Positions 20,321 through 29,958 of a stretch of 64,000 nt of DNA are shown here, piece after piece. Source of the DNA: Marinobacterium zhoushanense (GTDB lineage: Bacteria > Pseudomonadota > Gammaproteobacteria > Pseudomonadales > Balneatricaceae); contig NZ_BMIJ01000001.1 of NCBI RefSeq assembly GCF_014641945.1, positions 310,001 through 374,000 of the forward strand, given 5' to 3'. Every line of letters begins with the position of its first letter. The first letter of the stretch is position 1. Made by a program: the position numbers and the translations under genes. A model generated the notes under the pieces. It ran no database searches. It was not told the origin of the DNA and was given only the letters and a program-made list of their open reading frames with translations.

Positions 20321-20770
20321 TCAGACCGATCCCCACAACTCGTAAGCGCTCAATGCATCGTCGGCGGTAAAATTCCGATCCAGTTCCTTGGGATAAGTCG
20401 TGATCATATGAGCAAGAAATTCCACGACAAATGCTTTCTGCTCCACTGAGCAGCTGTTCCGCAGGCGGTTGTCCGGCCCTCCTACAGCAAGGTGAAACAG
20501 CATCTGATCGAAGTAGCTCTCATCCGTTATCGTCTTCAGGCTTAGCCTGATCATCGCCGGCAGGTAGTATTGTAAGCCCTCCGCAGAACAGAAACAGAGC
20601 GGATCCCAGGCGGGACTGCCCAGTTGCGCAAGCCCGATACTGTCCACCGTGTGCATACGCAGCGTCTCGTCATGCTCGGCACATTCGCAGCAGTGCTGAA
20701 AATTGGTGAAATGCGCGGGCTTGTCTACCGCAAATAGCCGTTTGGCCTCTGCTGTCCAATCCCTATCCAT
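20321..20770 (-). CDS. Conserved hypothetical protein, DUF6714-like
   Basis: A 149-residue soluble protein. It begins MDRDWTAEA and carries HCCECAEHDETL near residue 26, GSPAWDPLCFCSAEGLQYYLPAMIRL near 50-75 and a C-terminal helix VEFLAHMITTY. The pattern (C-x-E-C-x-E-H-x-E near the N-terminus, WDP then YYLPA) is what I associate with DUF6714, whose function is unknown. GAGG is 7 bases upstream of the ATG. It stands alone between ohr (convergent) and the MMPL operon (same strand, 68 bp downstream). Confidence 0.65.
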   Translation of the reverse strand: MDRDWTAEAKRLFAVDKPAHFTNFQHCCECAEHDETLRMHTVDSIGLAQLGSPAWDPLCFCSAEGLQYYLPAMIRLSLKTITDESYFDQMLFHLAVGGPDNRLRNSCSVEQKAFVVEFLAHMITTYPKELDRNFTADDALSAYELWGSV

Positions 20771-20838
20771 TCCACACCTCTAGCTGCTCCTTGGGGCCCA
20801 ACCCCAGTCTAGGCTAAACGCTGAGGCCCCGATACCGC

Positions 20839-23208
20839 TTACAGGCTGGTCTGCACCACCCTTTTCCGCTCCCGCACCGGGTTGAGCAGGCAGGTCAATG
20901 CCGGCAGCAGGATCAGCGCGCCGAGCATGTTCCACAGGAACATGAAGGTCAGCAGCAGCCCCATATCGGCCTGGAAGCGGATCGGCGAGAACACCCAGAG
21001 CACTACGCCGATAGCCAGGGTCAGGCCGGTGAACGCCACCGACTTACCGGTGCTGCGCAGGGTTTCGTAATAGGCGCTGGGCAGATCCATCCTCTGCTGT
21101 AGCAGGGTGTTAAGCCGCGAGTAGATGTAGATGCCGTAATCCACCCCGATACCAACCCCGAGCGCGATCACCGGCAGTGTCGCCACCTTGACCCCGATAC
21201 CGAGTTGCGCCATCAGCGCCTGACACAGCAATGAGGTCAACGCCAGTGGGGCAATGATGCAGATCACCGTCTTGATCGAGCGGAAGGTGAGCAGGCAGAG
21301 CAGGCTGACCACCGCGTACACCCAGAACAGCATCTTGTACTGCGCTTCGGCGATTACCTCGTTGGTGGCTGCCTCGAAACCGGCATTGCCCGCCGCCATC
21401 AGAAACTGGATGCTGTCGCTGTTGTACTGCTCGGCAAAGGTATCGACAGAGGCGGTAAGACCGGCCAGCGTTTCGGCCCGGTGGTCCGCGAGGAAGACAA
21501 TCACCGGCATCAGCGAACAGTCGTCGTTCATCAACCCCTGGGGTACGTAGCGCAGAGAGGAGTTGATCACGTACTGATTGCGGCTGACACTGCGCCACTT
21601 CAGGTTGCCCTCGTTGAGGCCGGCGGTCACACGTTCGGCCACATCCACCAGCGAGATGCTGCTCTGCACCCCAGGCGTATTGCCGAGATAGAACTGGAAC
21701 CGGTCCACCAATTGCAGGGTCTGGAAGCTGCTGCACTGTTCGCTGGCGGTTTTCACCATCACCACAAACACGTCGCTTGAGTTGGCGTAGTGCGAGGTGA
21801 TGTAGGCGTTGTCCAGGTTATAGCGCGAGTGCGCGCGCAGCTCTGGAGCACCGGCGCTGAGATCACCGATCTTCAGCGACTGACTGGCCTGCACGCCGAT
21901 CCAGGCCAGCAGTACCGAGACAGCAACGGCGATAAGCGCACCGCGCGGACGGGCAAAGCGGGTCAGGGCCCGCCAGACCACAGCGCTATGCTCCTTGCCA
22001 TGACGCGCCTTGTGGATCGCCCGCGCACCGACACCTGTCCAGGAGATCAGTAGCGGCAGCAGCAGCAGGTTGGTCAGCACGATCACCATGACGCCCAGGG
22101 CCGCGGCTACCGCCAGATCCTGGATCACCTGGATATCGATCACCATCAGCGTCACGAAGCCGAGTCCGTCGGAGAGCAACGCCGTGAGTCCAGCGATATA
22201 GATGGTGCGAAATGCTAGCCGGGCGGCATCAAACTTGTTGGCCCCTGCAGCCGCCTCGATCCGCACATTGTTGACCACCTGCACGCCGTGACTGACACCG
22301 ATGGCGAACACCAGGAAGGGTACCAGCATCGAGTAGGGGTCGAGTCCGTAACCGAATAGGTGCAGCAGGCCGAGCTGCCAGATCACCGCCACCAGCGAGC
22401 AGAACAGTGGAATCAGCGTGCCGGTCAGGCTGTGTGAGTAGAGGTAGAGCAGCACCAGGGTGACCAGCAGCGCGATGCCGAAAAACAGTGCCACCTGCAC
22501 CGCGCCGTCGATCAGGTCACCCACCACCTTGGCAAAGCCGGTGATATGGATGCTGACTTGGTCGGAGCTGTACTTGTCGCGCACCAGTGTTTCCAACTGC
22601 TGCGAGAACTGCTGGTAGTCCAGTTTATTGCCGGTTTCCGGATCGCGGTCGAACAGCGGCACCTGGATCAGCGCCGAGCCAAAATCGTTGGCCACCAGGC
22701 GCCCCACCTGTCCCGAGCGCAGGATATTGACCCGCAGTTGCTCCAGTTTCTCCGGCGAACCGTCATAGCCATCCGGAATCACCGGGCCGCCGACAAACCC
22801 CTCTTCGGTGACCTCGGTCCAGCGTACGTTCGGGGTCCAGATCGATTGCAGCGCCGAGCGGTCCACACCGGGAATGAAGAACAGCTCGTCGGTGATCTCC
22901 TTCAGCGTCTGCTGAAAGTCGGCCTGCAGGATATCGCCCTCGGTCGGCGCCACGACCACGCGGATACTGTTGCCAAGTCCGGCCAGGTCATCGCGATAGT
23001 CCAGATAGTTGGCCACCCAGGGGTGCGAGGTGGGGATCATCTTGACGAAACTGGCGTCGGGGCGGATCTGTACTGCCTGCCAGCCCAGAACCAGCGTCGC
23101 CAGCAGGAACAGCAGTGCCACCGGCAGACGGTAGCCAAACAGCAGCGCTTCAAGCAAACGCTCACTGGCCTTGATCGGCGCCAGCAGTGCACTGTCCATG
23201 CGGCTCAT
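20839..23208 (-). CDS. RND/MMPL-family transporter
   Basis: A 789-residue inner-membrane protein with the RND half-size plan: one N-terminal helix (residues about 30-46), a large periplasmic domain (IRPDASFVKMIPTSHPWVANY onward), five helices (about 230-400), a helix near 430, a second periplasmic loop, and five more helices (about 620-775). The second helical block has GVGIGVDYGIYIYSRL, the typical MMPL proton-relay region with acidic residue. It overlaps the upstream YCF48-like gene by 4 bp. In many Pseudomonas-like genomes this trio (MMPL, YCF48-like, DUF1302/DUF1329) forms a conserved set thought to move hydrophobic compounds across the envelope. Confidence 0.9.
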   Translation of the reverse strand: MSRMDSALLAPIKASERLLEALLFGYRLPVALLFLLATLVLGWQAVQIRPDASFVKMIPTSHPWVANYLDYRDDLAGLGNSIRVVVAPTEGDILQADFQQTLKEITDELFFIPGVDRSALQSIWTPNVRWTEVTEEGFVGGPVIPDGYDGSPEKLEQLRVNILRSGQVGRLVANDFGSALIQVPLFDRDPETGNKLDYQQFSQQLETLVRDKYSSDQVSIHITGFAKVVGDLIDGAVQVALFFGIALLVTLVLLYLYSHSLTGTLIPLFCSLVAVIWQLGLLHLFGYGLDPYSMLVPFLVFAIGVSHGVQVVNNVRIEAAAGANKFDAARLAFRTIYIAGLTALLSDGLGFVTLMVIDIQVIQDLAVAAALGVMVIVLTNLLLLPLLISWTGVGARAIHKARHGKEHSAVVWRALTRFARPRGALIAVAVSVLLAWIGVQASQSLKIGDLSAGAPELRAHSRYNLDNAYITSHYANSSDVFVVMVKTASEQCSSFQTLQLVDRFQFYLGNTPGVQSSISLVDVAERVTAGLNEGNLKWRSVSRNQYVINSSLRYVPQGLMNDDCSLMPVIVFLADHRAETLAGLTASVDTFAEQYNSDSIQFLMAAGNAGFEAATNEVIAEAQYKMLFWVYAVVSLLCLLTFRSIKTVICIIAPLALTSLLCQALMAQLGIGVKVATLPVIALGVGIGVDYGIYIYSRLNTLLQQRMDLPSAYYETLRSTGKSVAFTGLTLAIGVVLWVFSPIRFQADMGLLLTFMFLWNMLGALILLPALTCLLNPVRERKRVVQTSL

Positions 23209-24290
23209 TGTGCACCTCCCGCCAGATCGACCTCATTCAGGCCGCCCTCACCGACCAGCCAGAGCCGGTCGTGCAACGCCGCGCCGGCGGTGAAACTGCG
23301 CCGTTTCGGCACATCAACCCTGACGAACTCTTCCCCTTTCCGGGCCAACAGCAGCCCACTCTGGCCCAGCACATAGAGCTGACCGCGATGGCTGACCGCG
23401 CTGTTCAGCGTGGCATCGCTGGGCACCGGCAACGCGCTCCATTCGATGCCATCCTCAGAGCTGAACAGGTGACCGCGCAGCCCCATCAGGTACAGCTGAT
23501 CACTTTCACTGAGACCAAACAGCGAGCCTTGGTAGGGCGAGTCGGCCCACTGCCACACCTGTCCCCGATCATCACTGTACAGTAGCAGCCCCGCTTCGCC
23601 CGCGATCAGTAGCCGACCGCTGCGGCTAAGCAGGATAGCATTGAGGTGCAAACGATCGGGGTTGGGCAGGCGGTAACCGATGCTGCGCCAGTGCACACCG
23701 GCATCATCGGTTTCGAACAGCGCCCCGTAAGAGCCCAGAGCAAAGCCATGCTGGTTGTCGATAAACAGCAGATCCAGCAGCACCGGCATCGCCCCCTCCT
23801 CGAGTGCGAACTCCACGTCCTCCAGTTGATACTGCCAGTCGTCGAGCTGCTGAGGCGTTGCGCCTTCCGGCGTCGAATCGAGCAGATGTTGCAGGGTGTC
23901 TCGCTGCAGTTCGACCAGCTCCAGGCCCGATCGCTGCAGCTGCCAGCTGAGGCCGCCATCGCGGCTATGCAGGATAGTGCCGTCGTGACCTGCGGCCCAG
24001 CCATGTGTGGCATCGCTGAAACTCAGCGCCGTCAGCAATACCGACACCGGGGTCTTCGCCTGCTGCCAGGTAGCGCCCTGATCATCGGAGTACAGGATCA
24101 CCCCCTGCTCGCCTGCAGCCACCAGTCGTTCACTGCCTGGCGGCACCTGAATATCCAGCAGAAAGGAGCGGGTGGCGGTGGATGACGCCAGCGCAGGCGT
24201 CTGTAAACGATCGAACTGAGCGGCATAGCCCTGACCGACGGCCAATGTCAGGCAGAACAGGAGCAGAATACGTGACAAGGGTTTACGCAT
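23205..24290 (-). CDS. YCF48-like/BNR beta-propeller secreted protein
   Basis: A 361-residue protein with a signal peptide (MRKPLSRILLLFCLTLAVGQGYAA). The rest is built from repeated propeller blades with S-x-D-x-G-x-T/S-W motifs: YSDDQGATWQ, HSRDGGLSWQ, ETDDAGVHWRS and YSDDRGQVWQW. The family includes plant HCF136/YCF48 (photosystem II assembly), but bacterial members next to MMPL transporters are probably periplasmic partners of those pumps. ATG 24290 is preferred over a GTG-like start 36 codons earlier because it has GGGGA just upstream and begins a clean signal peptide. Stop overlaps the MMPL start (ATGA). Confidence 0.85.
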   Translation of the reverse strand: MRKPLSRILLLFCLTLAVGQGYAAQFDRLQTPALASSTATRSFLLDIQVPPGSERLVAAGEQGVILYSDDQGATWQQAKTPVSVLLTALSFSDATHGWAAGHDGTILHSRDGGLSWQLQRSGLELVELQRDTLQHLLDSTPEGATPQQLDDWQYQLEDVEFALEEGAMPVLLDLLFIDNQHGFALGSYGALFETDDAGVHWRSIGYRLPNPDRLHLNAILLSRSGRLLIAGEAGLLLYSDDRGQVWQWADSPYQGSLFGLSESDQLYLMGLRGHLFSSEDGIEWSALPVPSDATLNSAVSHRGQLYVLGQSGLLLARKGEEFVRVDVPKRRSFTAGAALHDRLWLVGEGGLNEVDLAGGAQ

Positions 24291-24436
24291 GGATTCCCCG
24301 GTTTTTATCGTCGTTATCGGGTGAGGATAGTCTGATGCAGAAGCATCTCCAGCGGGGCCGGAATCGGCAATGGCAAAACGACGCTGATCCACTGACAATT
24401 TCCGTCACCCTGTACCGCCATCGCCAACTCGCAGGC

Positions 24437-25495
24437 TCAGTTATGCATCAGATGTTGCTGGTAGGCGTCGCTGCGACGGTACTCACCCGGCGTCATGCCG
24501 GTCCAGCGTTTGAACGAGCGGAAGAACGCCGAAGGTTCGTCAAAGCCCATCAGTTCGGCTACATCGTTGATCGACAGCTGGGGTGAACTCATATAGTGCA
24601 GCGCGGCGGCCCGGCGACACTCATCCTTGATAGCCTGGTAGGAGGTATCCTCCTCCAGCAGACGTCGGCGCAGTGTCGATACTGACAGATTCAGCGCCTT
24701 GGCCACCTCCTCCGCGCTGGGCAGCTCACGGCTGAAATCCTTGCCGATCAGCGCCACCACCTGGGATTTCAGCGAGGGGTCGTCGTTGACCATGGCGATC
24801 AGCTGGAACGGAGCGGTCTTGAGAAAGTTGCGCAAGCTCTCTTCGGTCTGCACCAGCGGTTGATCCAGATAGCGGGCGGGAAAGACGAAGGCATTTTCAT
24901 GCTGCTCGAACCTGAGCTCCGACTGGAACAGCTTGTGGTAGACCTCCAGATCCGCAGGTTGGGCAAAGGTGAAATAGGCCGCCTTCAAGTCGATGCGTGT
25001 ACCAAGCAGCCAGCTGATGAAGTGGTGCCACATCGACAACGAGGTGCGGATCCGCTCGGGCGGTTCATTGGCCAGGAAGGCGTCGAAATCGAACTCCGCG
25101 TTATCGGTGGCAGCAAAGGTGATCTTGGCATAGCGCCCCTTACGCACCAGCACCGGCTTGATCTCGGCGCCGCGACAGATCTCATGGAAGGCGCTGGCCC
25201 GGTAGATCGCTCTCTCCAGAGTTTTGCAGTGGATAATGGCGTGACACATCATGCGGAAAGTGCCGTTGGGTACCTTGCCGCCGCTGAGCATGCCGAAATA
25301 CTCATCCTGAGCGATATACATGATGCGCTGGTACAGCGCGCCGAACCGTTCGGCACTGAATTCGGTCTGCGACTCGATCTCCTGCGGGTCGATGCCAACC
25401 GCGTGCAGCAGCTCGTCGATATCGAACCCCTGGGCACGTGCCTGATGCAGCAGGTTTCTGACGTATCCGGTCGGTACGGTAACGGTACGGTTCAT
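24437..25495 (-). CDS. AraC-family transcriptional regulator with Arabinose_bd-type N-terminal domain
   Basis: A 352-residue regulator of the OruR/ArgR-like/PF12625 type. N-terminal ligand domain (VRNLLHQARAQGFDIDELLHAVGID, residues about 10-200) and C-terminal AraC HTH (LNLSVSTLRRRLLEEDTSY near 270, SINDVAELMGFDEPSAFFRSFKRWTGMTP near 310-335). Regulators of this kind sit next to DUF1302/DUF1329 or lipid/steroid catabolism genes and respond to hydrophobic compounds. It is divergent from the DUF1302 gene (242 bp) and on the same strand as the YCF48/MMPL pair (147 bp), so it probably controls both arms. Confidence 0.9.
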   Translation of the reverse strand: MNRTVTVPTGYVRNLLHQARAQGFDIDELLHAVGIDPQEIESQTEFSAERFGALYQRIMYIAQDEYFGMLSGGKVPNGTFRMMCHAIIHCKTLERAIYRASAFHEICRGAEIKPVLVRKGRYAKITFAATDNAEFDFDAFLANEPPERIRTSLSMWHHFISWLLGTRIDLKAAYFTFAQPADLEVYHKLFQSELRFEQHENAFVFPARYLDQPLVQTEESLRNFLKTAPFQLIAMVNDDPSLKSQVVALIGKDFSRELPSAEEVAKALNLSVSTLRRRLLEEDTSYQAIKDECRRAAALHYMSSPQLSINDVAELMGFDEPSAFFRSFKRWTGMTPGEYRRSDAYQQHLMHN

Positions 25496-25737
25496 CGCGT
25501 TTCGTTGCCTTTGTTCAGGTTATTTTTCTTTCAATTTAATTCAGACGGATCGCTTTTGTCAGTCAAACTGCACACGAATGTCATTGTTAAAACACTGGCC
25601 GATCCGGAATATGAGCTAAAGCCGGGGGAGGCGTAATCGTCTCGGAAAGTTAAAAAGCCTGATTTTTCGGCAGCTTAGACCTTCCAGATCGGACCACCCC
25701 TAGAGCCTGATAAAAATAACAATTTCTGGTGAACGAA

Positions 25738-27684
25738 ATGGAAATAAAAAACGGCGCCGATACGCCTGCTGGCCGCCCCCCCTTTCTGGTTCGTCCAACG
25801 ACACTGGCATTAATGATCAGCGCAGCACTTGCACCAACCGCCCATGCGCTGCAGTTCACGCTTGGCGAGATCGAGGGACGTTTCGACTCCCAACTCTCTG
25901 CCGGCGCCAGCTGGCGGGTAGCCGACCAGGATAGCGATCTGATCTCGGAGCCCAACGGCGGACGCAGCAAGGGGTCGGGCAGCTACGATGACGGCGACCT
26001 GAACTTCGAGCAGGGCGATACCTTCTCCCGCACCATCAAGGGCGTGCATGATCTCGACCTGCGCCGCGACAACCTGGGCCTGTTCATGCGCGGCAAGTAC
26101 TGGTTCGATTTCGCTCTGGAAGACGACAGCCACCCACACGGCAATACTGCGAACGGCTATGAACCCGACAGTGAATTGAGTGACGAGGGTTTCAACGACT
26201 ACGCCAAGTTCTCCGGCGCAGAACTGCTCGATGCCTACGTTTACGGCAGTTTCGATCTCGGCAGCGAAGCGCAGTACCCGCTTGATCTGCGTATTGGCCG
26301 TCAGGTGGTCAACTGGGGGGAAAGCGCCTTTATTCAGGGTGGCTTGAACAGCATCAGTCCACTCGATGTCAGCGCCATCCGCCGCCCCGGCGCCGAGGTC
26401 AAGGATGCGCTGCTGCCTACCAACCAGCTGTTCGCCTCTCTGGGCCTGACCTATAACCTCAGCGTAGAGGGCTTCTATCAGTTGGAGTGGGAGCCCACCG
26501 CCATCGACGGCTGTGGCACCTACTTCTCCACCAACGACTTCGCCGCCCAGGGCTGTAACGGTATCCGCGTACCGCTTGGCCTGACCGATCAGCAGTATTT
26601 CGATACCGCTTTCACCGGTGCCGCACTCGGCTTCGATCCGGTGGTCTATCGCAATGAAGATGGCTACCGCCCCGCCGAAGATGAAGGCCAGTTCGGTATC
26701 GCCTTGCGCTACTTCGCCGAGAGCCTGAACAGCACCGAGTTCGGCTTCTATGCCACCCGCTACCACAGCCGCCTGCCGATCAGCAGCGGCGTGAATACCG
26801 ACCTCAGCGCCGCCGATCTGAGCGCGATAGGTACCGCAGCGGCTACCCAGTGGATCATCGACAACGCCGCCAACCCGTTGGCACCGACCGCTGCCGAACT
26901 GACAGCAGCCCAGGCCGCCGGCACCGCCGCAGCCACTGCCGCCGGTACCGCAGGGGTGTTCCAGAGCACCTACTTCAGCGAATACCCGGAAGATATCGAC
27001 ATGGTCGGCCTGAGCTTCAACACCAATCTGGGCGACATCGCCTGGTCCGGTGAGGTCTCGTTCAAACATGACATGCCGATCCAGATCAACGGCCCGCTGC
27101 TGGTCGGCGCGATCCTGACCCAGTTCTCCGGCGGTATAGGTAACAACGCTGCCGATCAGCGTGTCGCCGATGCGGGCCCCGGCGGCACCGTCAACGGCTA
27201 TGAGCGCTTCGATGTCACCCAGATACAGACCAGCTTCGTCAAGTTCTATGATCGCGTGCTCGGCGCCAGCCGACTGTCCCTGATCGGCGAGCTGGGCTGG
27301 ACCCATATCCACGGATTCGACGAGGGCAGCGATGCGCTCAAGTTCGGCCGCCCCGGCGCCTATGGCTACACCGCGGGTGACGACGAGGGCTTCGTTACCG
27401 CCGACTCCTTTGGCTATGTGGCTCGCGCGGCTCTGACCTACCCCAATGCACTGGCAGGCATCAACCTGACGCCACAGCTCAGCCTCAAGCATGGTATCAA
27501 GGGTAACGGCCCGGAGCCGGGCGCGGCGTTCCGCGAAGATGAGAAGGCATTGGGTCTGACGCTGACTGCAGACTACCAGAACCTGTACCAGGTACAGATG
27601 GGCTACACCACCTACTTCGGTGGCGACTACAACGCTCTGGCCGATCGGGATTACTTCTCACTGAGCGCTTCGCTGTCCTTCTGA
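25738..27684 (+). CDS. DUF1302-family outer-membrane beta-barrel protein
   Basis: About 648 residues. It has an N-terminal signal-like segment (TTLALMISAALAPTAHAL), then the DUF1302 start FTLGEIEGRFDSQLSAGASWRV, GKYWFDFALED and RIGRQVVNWGESAFIQGGLN. The chain is rich in alternating aromatic/polar beta strands and ends with YFSLSASLSF, an outer-membrane barrel end with terminal Phe. An Ala/Thr-rich low-complexity loop lies near residues 375-405. The family is predicted to form outer-membrane channels for hydrophobic substrates and is paired with DUF1329. ATG 25738 has GGTGA five bases upstream; GTG 25729 is an alternative. Confidence 0.88.
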   Translation: MEIKNGADTPAGRPPFLVRPTTLALMISAALAPTAHALQFTLGEIEGRFDSQLSAGASWRVADQDSDLISEPNGGRSKGSGSYDDGDLNFEQGDTFSRTIKGVHDLDLRRDNLGLFMRGKYWFDFALEDDSHPHGNTANGYEPDSELSDEGFNDYAKFSGAELLDAYVYGSFDLGSEAQYPLDLRIGRQVVNWGESAFIQGGLNSISPLDVSAIRRPGAEVKDALLPTNQLFASLGLTYNLSVEGFYQLEWEPTAIDGCGTYFSTNDFAAQGCNGIRVPLGLTDQQYFDTAFTGAALGFDPVVYRNEDGYRPAEDEGQFGIALRYFAESLNSTEFGFYATRYHSRLPISSGVNTDLSAADLSAIGTAAATQWIIDNAANPLAPTAAELTAAQAAGTAAATAAGTAGVFQSTYFSEYPEDIDMVGLSFNTNLGDIAWSGEVSFKHDMPIQINGPLLVGAILTQFSGGIGNNAADQRVADAGPGGTVNGYERFDVTQIQTSFVKFYDRVLGASRLSLIGELGWTHIHGFDEGSDALKFGRPGAYGYTAGDDEGFVTADSFGYVARAALTYPNALAGINLTPQLSLKHGIKGNGPEPGAAFREDEKALGLTLTADYQNLYQVQMGYTTYFGGDYNALADRDYFSLSASLSF

Positions 27685-27722
27685 ACACCCCGCAGAACTG
27701 AATATGCGCAGGAGATAGAATA

Positions 27723-29084
27723 ATGACTACACGCTCCATTTACCGACACCTCTCCCCTCTTACCCTGGCCCTGGGCCTGTCACTGACGGCGGCCAGCGGT
27801 TTCGCCGCGGTATCGGAACAGCGCGCCGCGGAACTTGGCAACACCCTGACACCGCTGGGCGCCGAACGCGCCGGCAACGCGGATGGCACTATTCCGGCCT
27901 GGGATGGCGGCCTGAGCAAGAGCGCCGAGCGCTATGCCGATCCCTTTGCCGATGAGCAGCCACTGTTCACCATCACCGCGGCCAATGCAGCGCAGTATGC
28001 GGACAGGCTAAGTCCCGGTCAGGTGGCGATGCTCAAACGCTACCCTGACAGTTTCCGGATGCCGGTCTACCCAAGCCATAGAACCGCCGCCTATCCCGAT
28101 GCGATCTATGACCGGGTAATGTGGAACGCGACGCACACCGAGCTGTCGGACGGCGGCAACGGCCTGACCACCTTTCGCGAAGCGATCCCCTTCCCGATTC
28201 CGCAGAATGCACTGGAGGTGGTGTGGAACCACCTGACCCGTTATCGCGGGGGATCACTGGAGCGCACCTTCGTACAGGTACCGGTGCAGGCCAACGGCGA
28301 TTTCACCCCGGTCAAGATCAACGAAAAACTGAGCTGGCCGGAATACCTGGAGGACAACCCCGACAGCAGCCAGACCGCCAATATCCTCTCCTTCTTCGTG
28401 CAGGAGGTGTTGGCCCCGGCGCGTCTGACCGGTGATGTCTTGTTGATCCATGAAACGCTGAACCAGGTCCAGCAGCCGCGCCAGGCCTGGACCTACAACA
28501 CCGGACAGCGTCGGGTGCGCCGCGCCCCGCAGATCGCCTACGATGCACCGGGAACCGCATCGGACGGCCTGCGCACCACCGATAACCTGGATATGTTCAA
28601 CGGTGCCCCCGACCGTTACGACTGGACCCTGGTGGGCAAGCGTGAACTGTATATCCCCTATAACAGTTTCAAGCTCGCCGACCGTAAGCTGAAATACACA
28701 GACATCCTCAGCAAGGGCCACATGAACCCGGAGCATACCCGCTACGAGCTGCACCGGGTCTGGCAGGTGGAAGCGAAGCTGAAAGCGGGTGAGCGCCACG
28801 TCTACAGCAAACGTACGTTCTTTATCGACGAGGACAGCTGGCAGATCGCCATCGCCGATCATTACGACGGTCGCGGTGAGCTCTGGCGCGTGGCGGAAGC
28901 GCACGCCTTCCCCTATCGCGACGCCCAGGTACCCTGGATCGCGGCGGAAGCCCTGTACGACCTGCAGTCTGGCCGTTACCTGGTGGGTAGCCTGACCAAT
29001 GAAGAGGGCCAGGGCTTCGACTTCGGCCAGCGCTTCGCGTACAAGGACTTCACCCCACAGGCGATCCGGCGGCTGGGGCGTTAA
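27723..29084 (+). CDS. DUF1329-family exported protein
   Basis: A 453-residue protein with signal peptide (LALGLSLTAASGFAAV) and the DUF1329 features: LGNTLTPLGAERAGNADGTIPAWDGG at the mature start, FPIPQNALEVVWNHLTRYRG near residue 155, QRRVRRAPQIAYDAPGTASDG near 260, and MNPEHTRYELHRVWQVEAKLKAGERHVYSKR near 335. The fold is LolA/LolB-like, so it is thought to carry a lipid or other hydrophobic ligand in the periplasm to the DUF1302 barrel encoded 38 bp upstream. GGAGA precedes the ATG. Confidence 0.92.
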   Translation: MTTRSIYRHLSPLTLALGLSLTAASGFAAVSEQRAAELGNTLTPLGAERAGNADGTIPAWDGGLSKSAERYADPFADEQPLFTITAANAAQYADRLSPGQVAMLKRYPDSFRMPVYPSHRTAAYPDAIYDRVMWNATHTELSDGGNGLTTFREAIPFPIPQNALEVVWNHLTRYRGGSLERTFVQVPVQANGDFTPVKINEKLSWPEYLEDNPDSSQTANILSFFVQEVLAPARLTGDVLLIHETLNQVQQPRQAWTYNTGQRRVRRAPQIAYDAPGTASDGLRTTDNLDMFNGAPDRYDWTLVGKRELYIPYNSFKLADRKLKYTDILSKGHMNPEHTRYELHRVWQVEAKLKAGERHVYSKRTFFIDEDSWQIAIADHYDGRGELWRVAEAHAFPYRDAQVPWIAAEALYDLQSGRYLVGSLTNEEGQGFDFGQRFAYKDFTPQAIRRLGR

Positions 29085-29120
29085 CAGAAGTCTATATGGA
29101 TAGAGTGATAAGGGAGTAGA

Positions 29121-29138
29121 GGGCAAGGTGACTTGCCC
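29121..29138 (+). terminator. Hairpin after the DUF1329 gene
   Basis: GGGCAAG-GTGA-CTTGCCC, a perfect 7-bp stem with 4-base loop, 36 bases after the DUF1329 stop and between convergent units. No T-run follows. Confidence 0.5.
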
Positions 29139-29185
29139 TAAATCGCAGATTCCTGAGTAGGACGTGACCTCCCTTCGCCAACGAC

Positions 29186-29929
29186 TTACTGCACATAGCT
29201 GCGCGCATACTTGGCTACTTTGCGTGATGGGGATTTCTCCGCCACATCTGCCAGAAAACTGCGGTACTGTGCCGCTGCATTCTGCCCAATCGCCTTGCAT
29301 AACCAGGCGATGGTATCCTCGGTTTCGCCGTCCATCCCGACGTCGAGGTATTTCTCCTGTATCAGCTCAGCAGAACGCTTTAACAAGCCGGCATCGGCGA
29401 TTCGTTCATGAAAGATGGCGCGAGCAGCCAAGCGTTGAACAAAGACATTGTCGGTATTCAGCATCTGCATATAGGTGGCCGACTCTATGCTTTGACCCGG
29501 CGCTGGAGTTGGTTGGCCAGGCAGCAGCGCCCACCAACCGGAGAAGGCAGAAAGATCACCCAGCGCGCGCTTGGCATGAGAGCGCAGTTTGGAGTCGCTG
29601 GCCTGCTCACTCACCAGGGCCAGGGTCGGACGATATTTTTCATTGCCGCTGTACCCGAGAGCACGGGCATGATGGGCCATGAGTCCAGCCAGGGCGCGAT
29701 CGTCTGTCTGCTGGTGCGCCAGCAAACGCTGCTCGATCACATCATACAGTGCCGGATCAGACAGTCCTGACCACTGCAAACGGCTTAGCATCTTTTGCTG
29801 CTGGTCGTAATTGTTGCTACCCAGCAGGCTGACATAGTTCGCAATCCGCTCTTCATTCGTCTGAAACGCAGCCGCGGACTGCGCTAAACATACAGCCACC
29901 AGGGTCAGTATCAGTTTTATACGCGTCAT
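29186..29929 (-). CDS. Secreted helical-repeat (HEAT-like) protein at the end of the aryl-polyene operon
   Basis: A 247-residue protein with a signal peptide (MTRIKLILTLVAVCLAQSAAA). The rest is alpha-helical with HEAT/armadillo-like spacing (RIANYVSLLGSNNYDQQQKML, VSEQASDSKLRSHAKRALGDL, VQRLAARAIFHERIADAGL). I do not recognise a named family. It starts 30 bp after the last ketosynthase gene on the same strand, so it may be the last gene of the operon or an independent periplasmic protein. GGAG lies just upstream of the ATG. Confidence 0.6.
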   Translation of the reverse strand: MTRIKLILTLVAVCLAQSAAAFQTNEERIANYVSLLGSNNYDQQQKMLSRLQWSGLSDPALYDVIEQRLLAHQQTDDRALAGLMAHHARALGYSGNEKYRPTLALVSEQASDSKLRSHAKRALGDLSAFSGWWALLPGQPTPAPGQSIESATYMQMLNTDNVFVQRLAARAIFHERIADAGLLKRSAELIQEKYLDVGMDGETEDTIAWLCKAIGQNAAAQYRSFLADVAEKSPSRKVAKYARSYVQ

Positions 29930-29958
29930 CTCCGAACTCCCTTTATCGAGACATCAAC

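Noticed and set aside
25810..27492. 560-codon minus-strand frame opposite the DUF1302 gene
   Set aside because: Antisense shadow of a high-GC coding gene, with biased composition and no domain.
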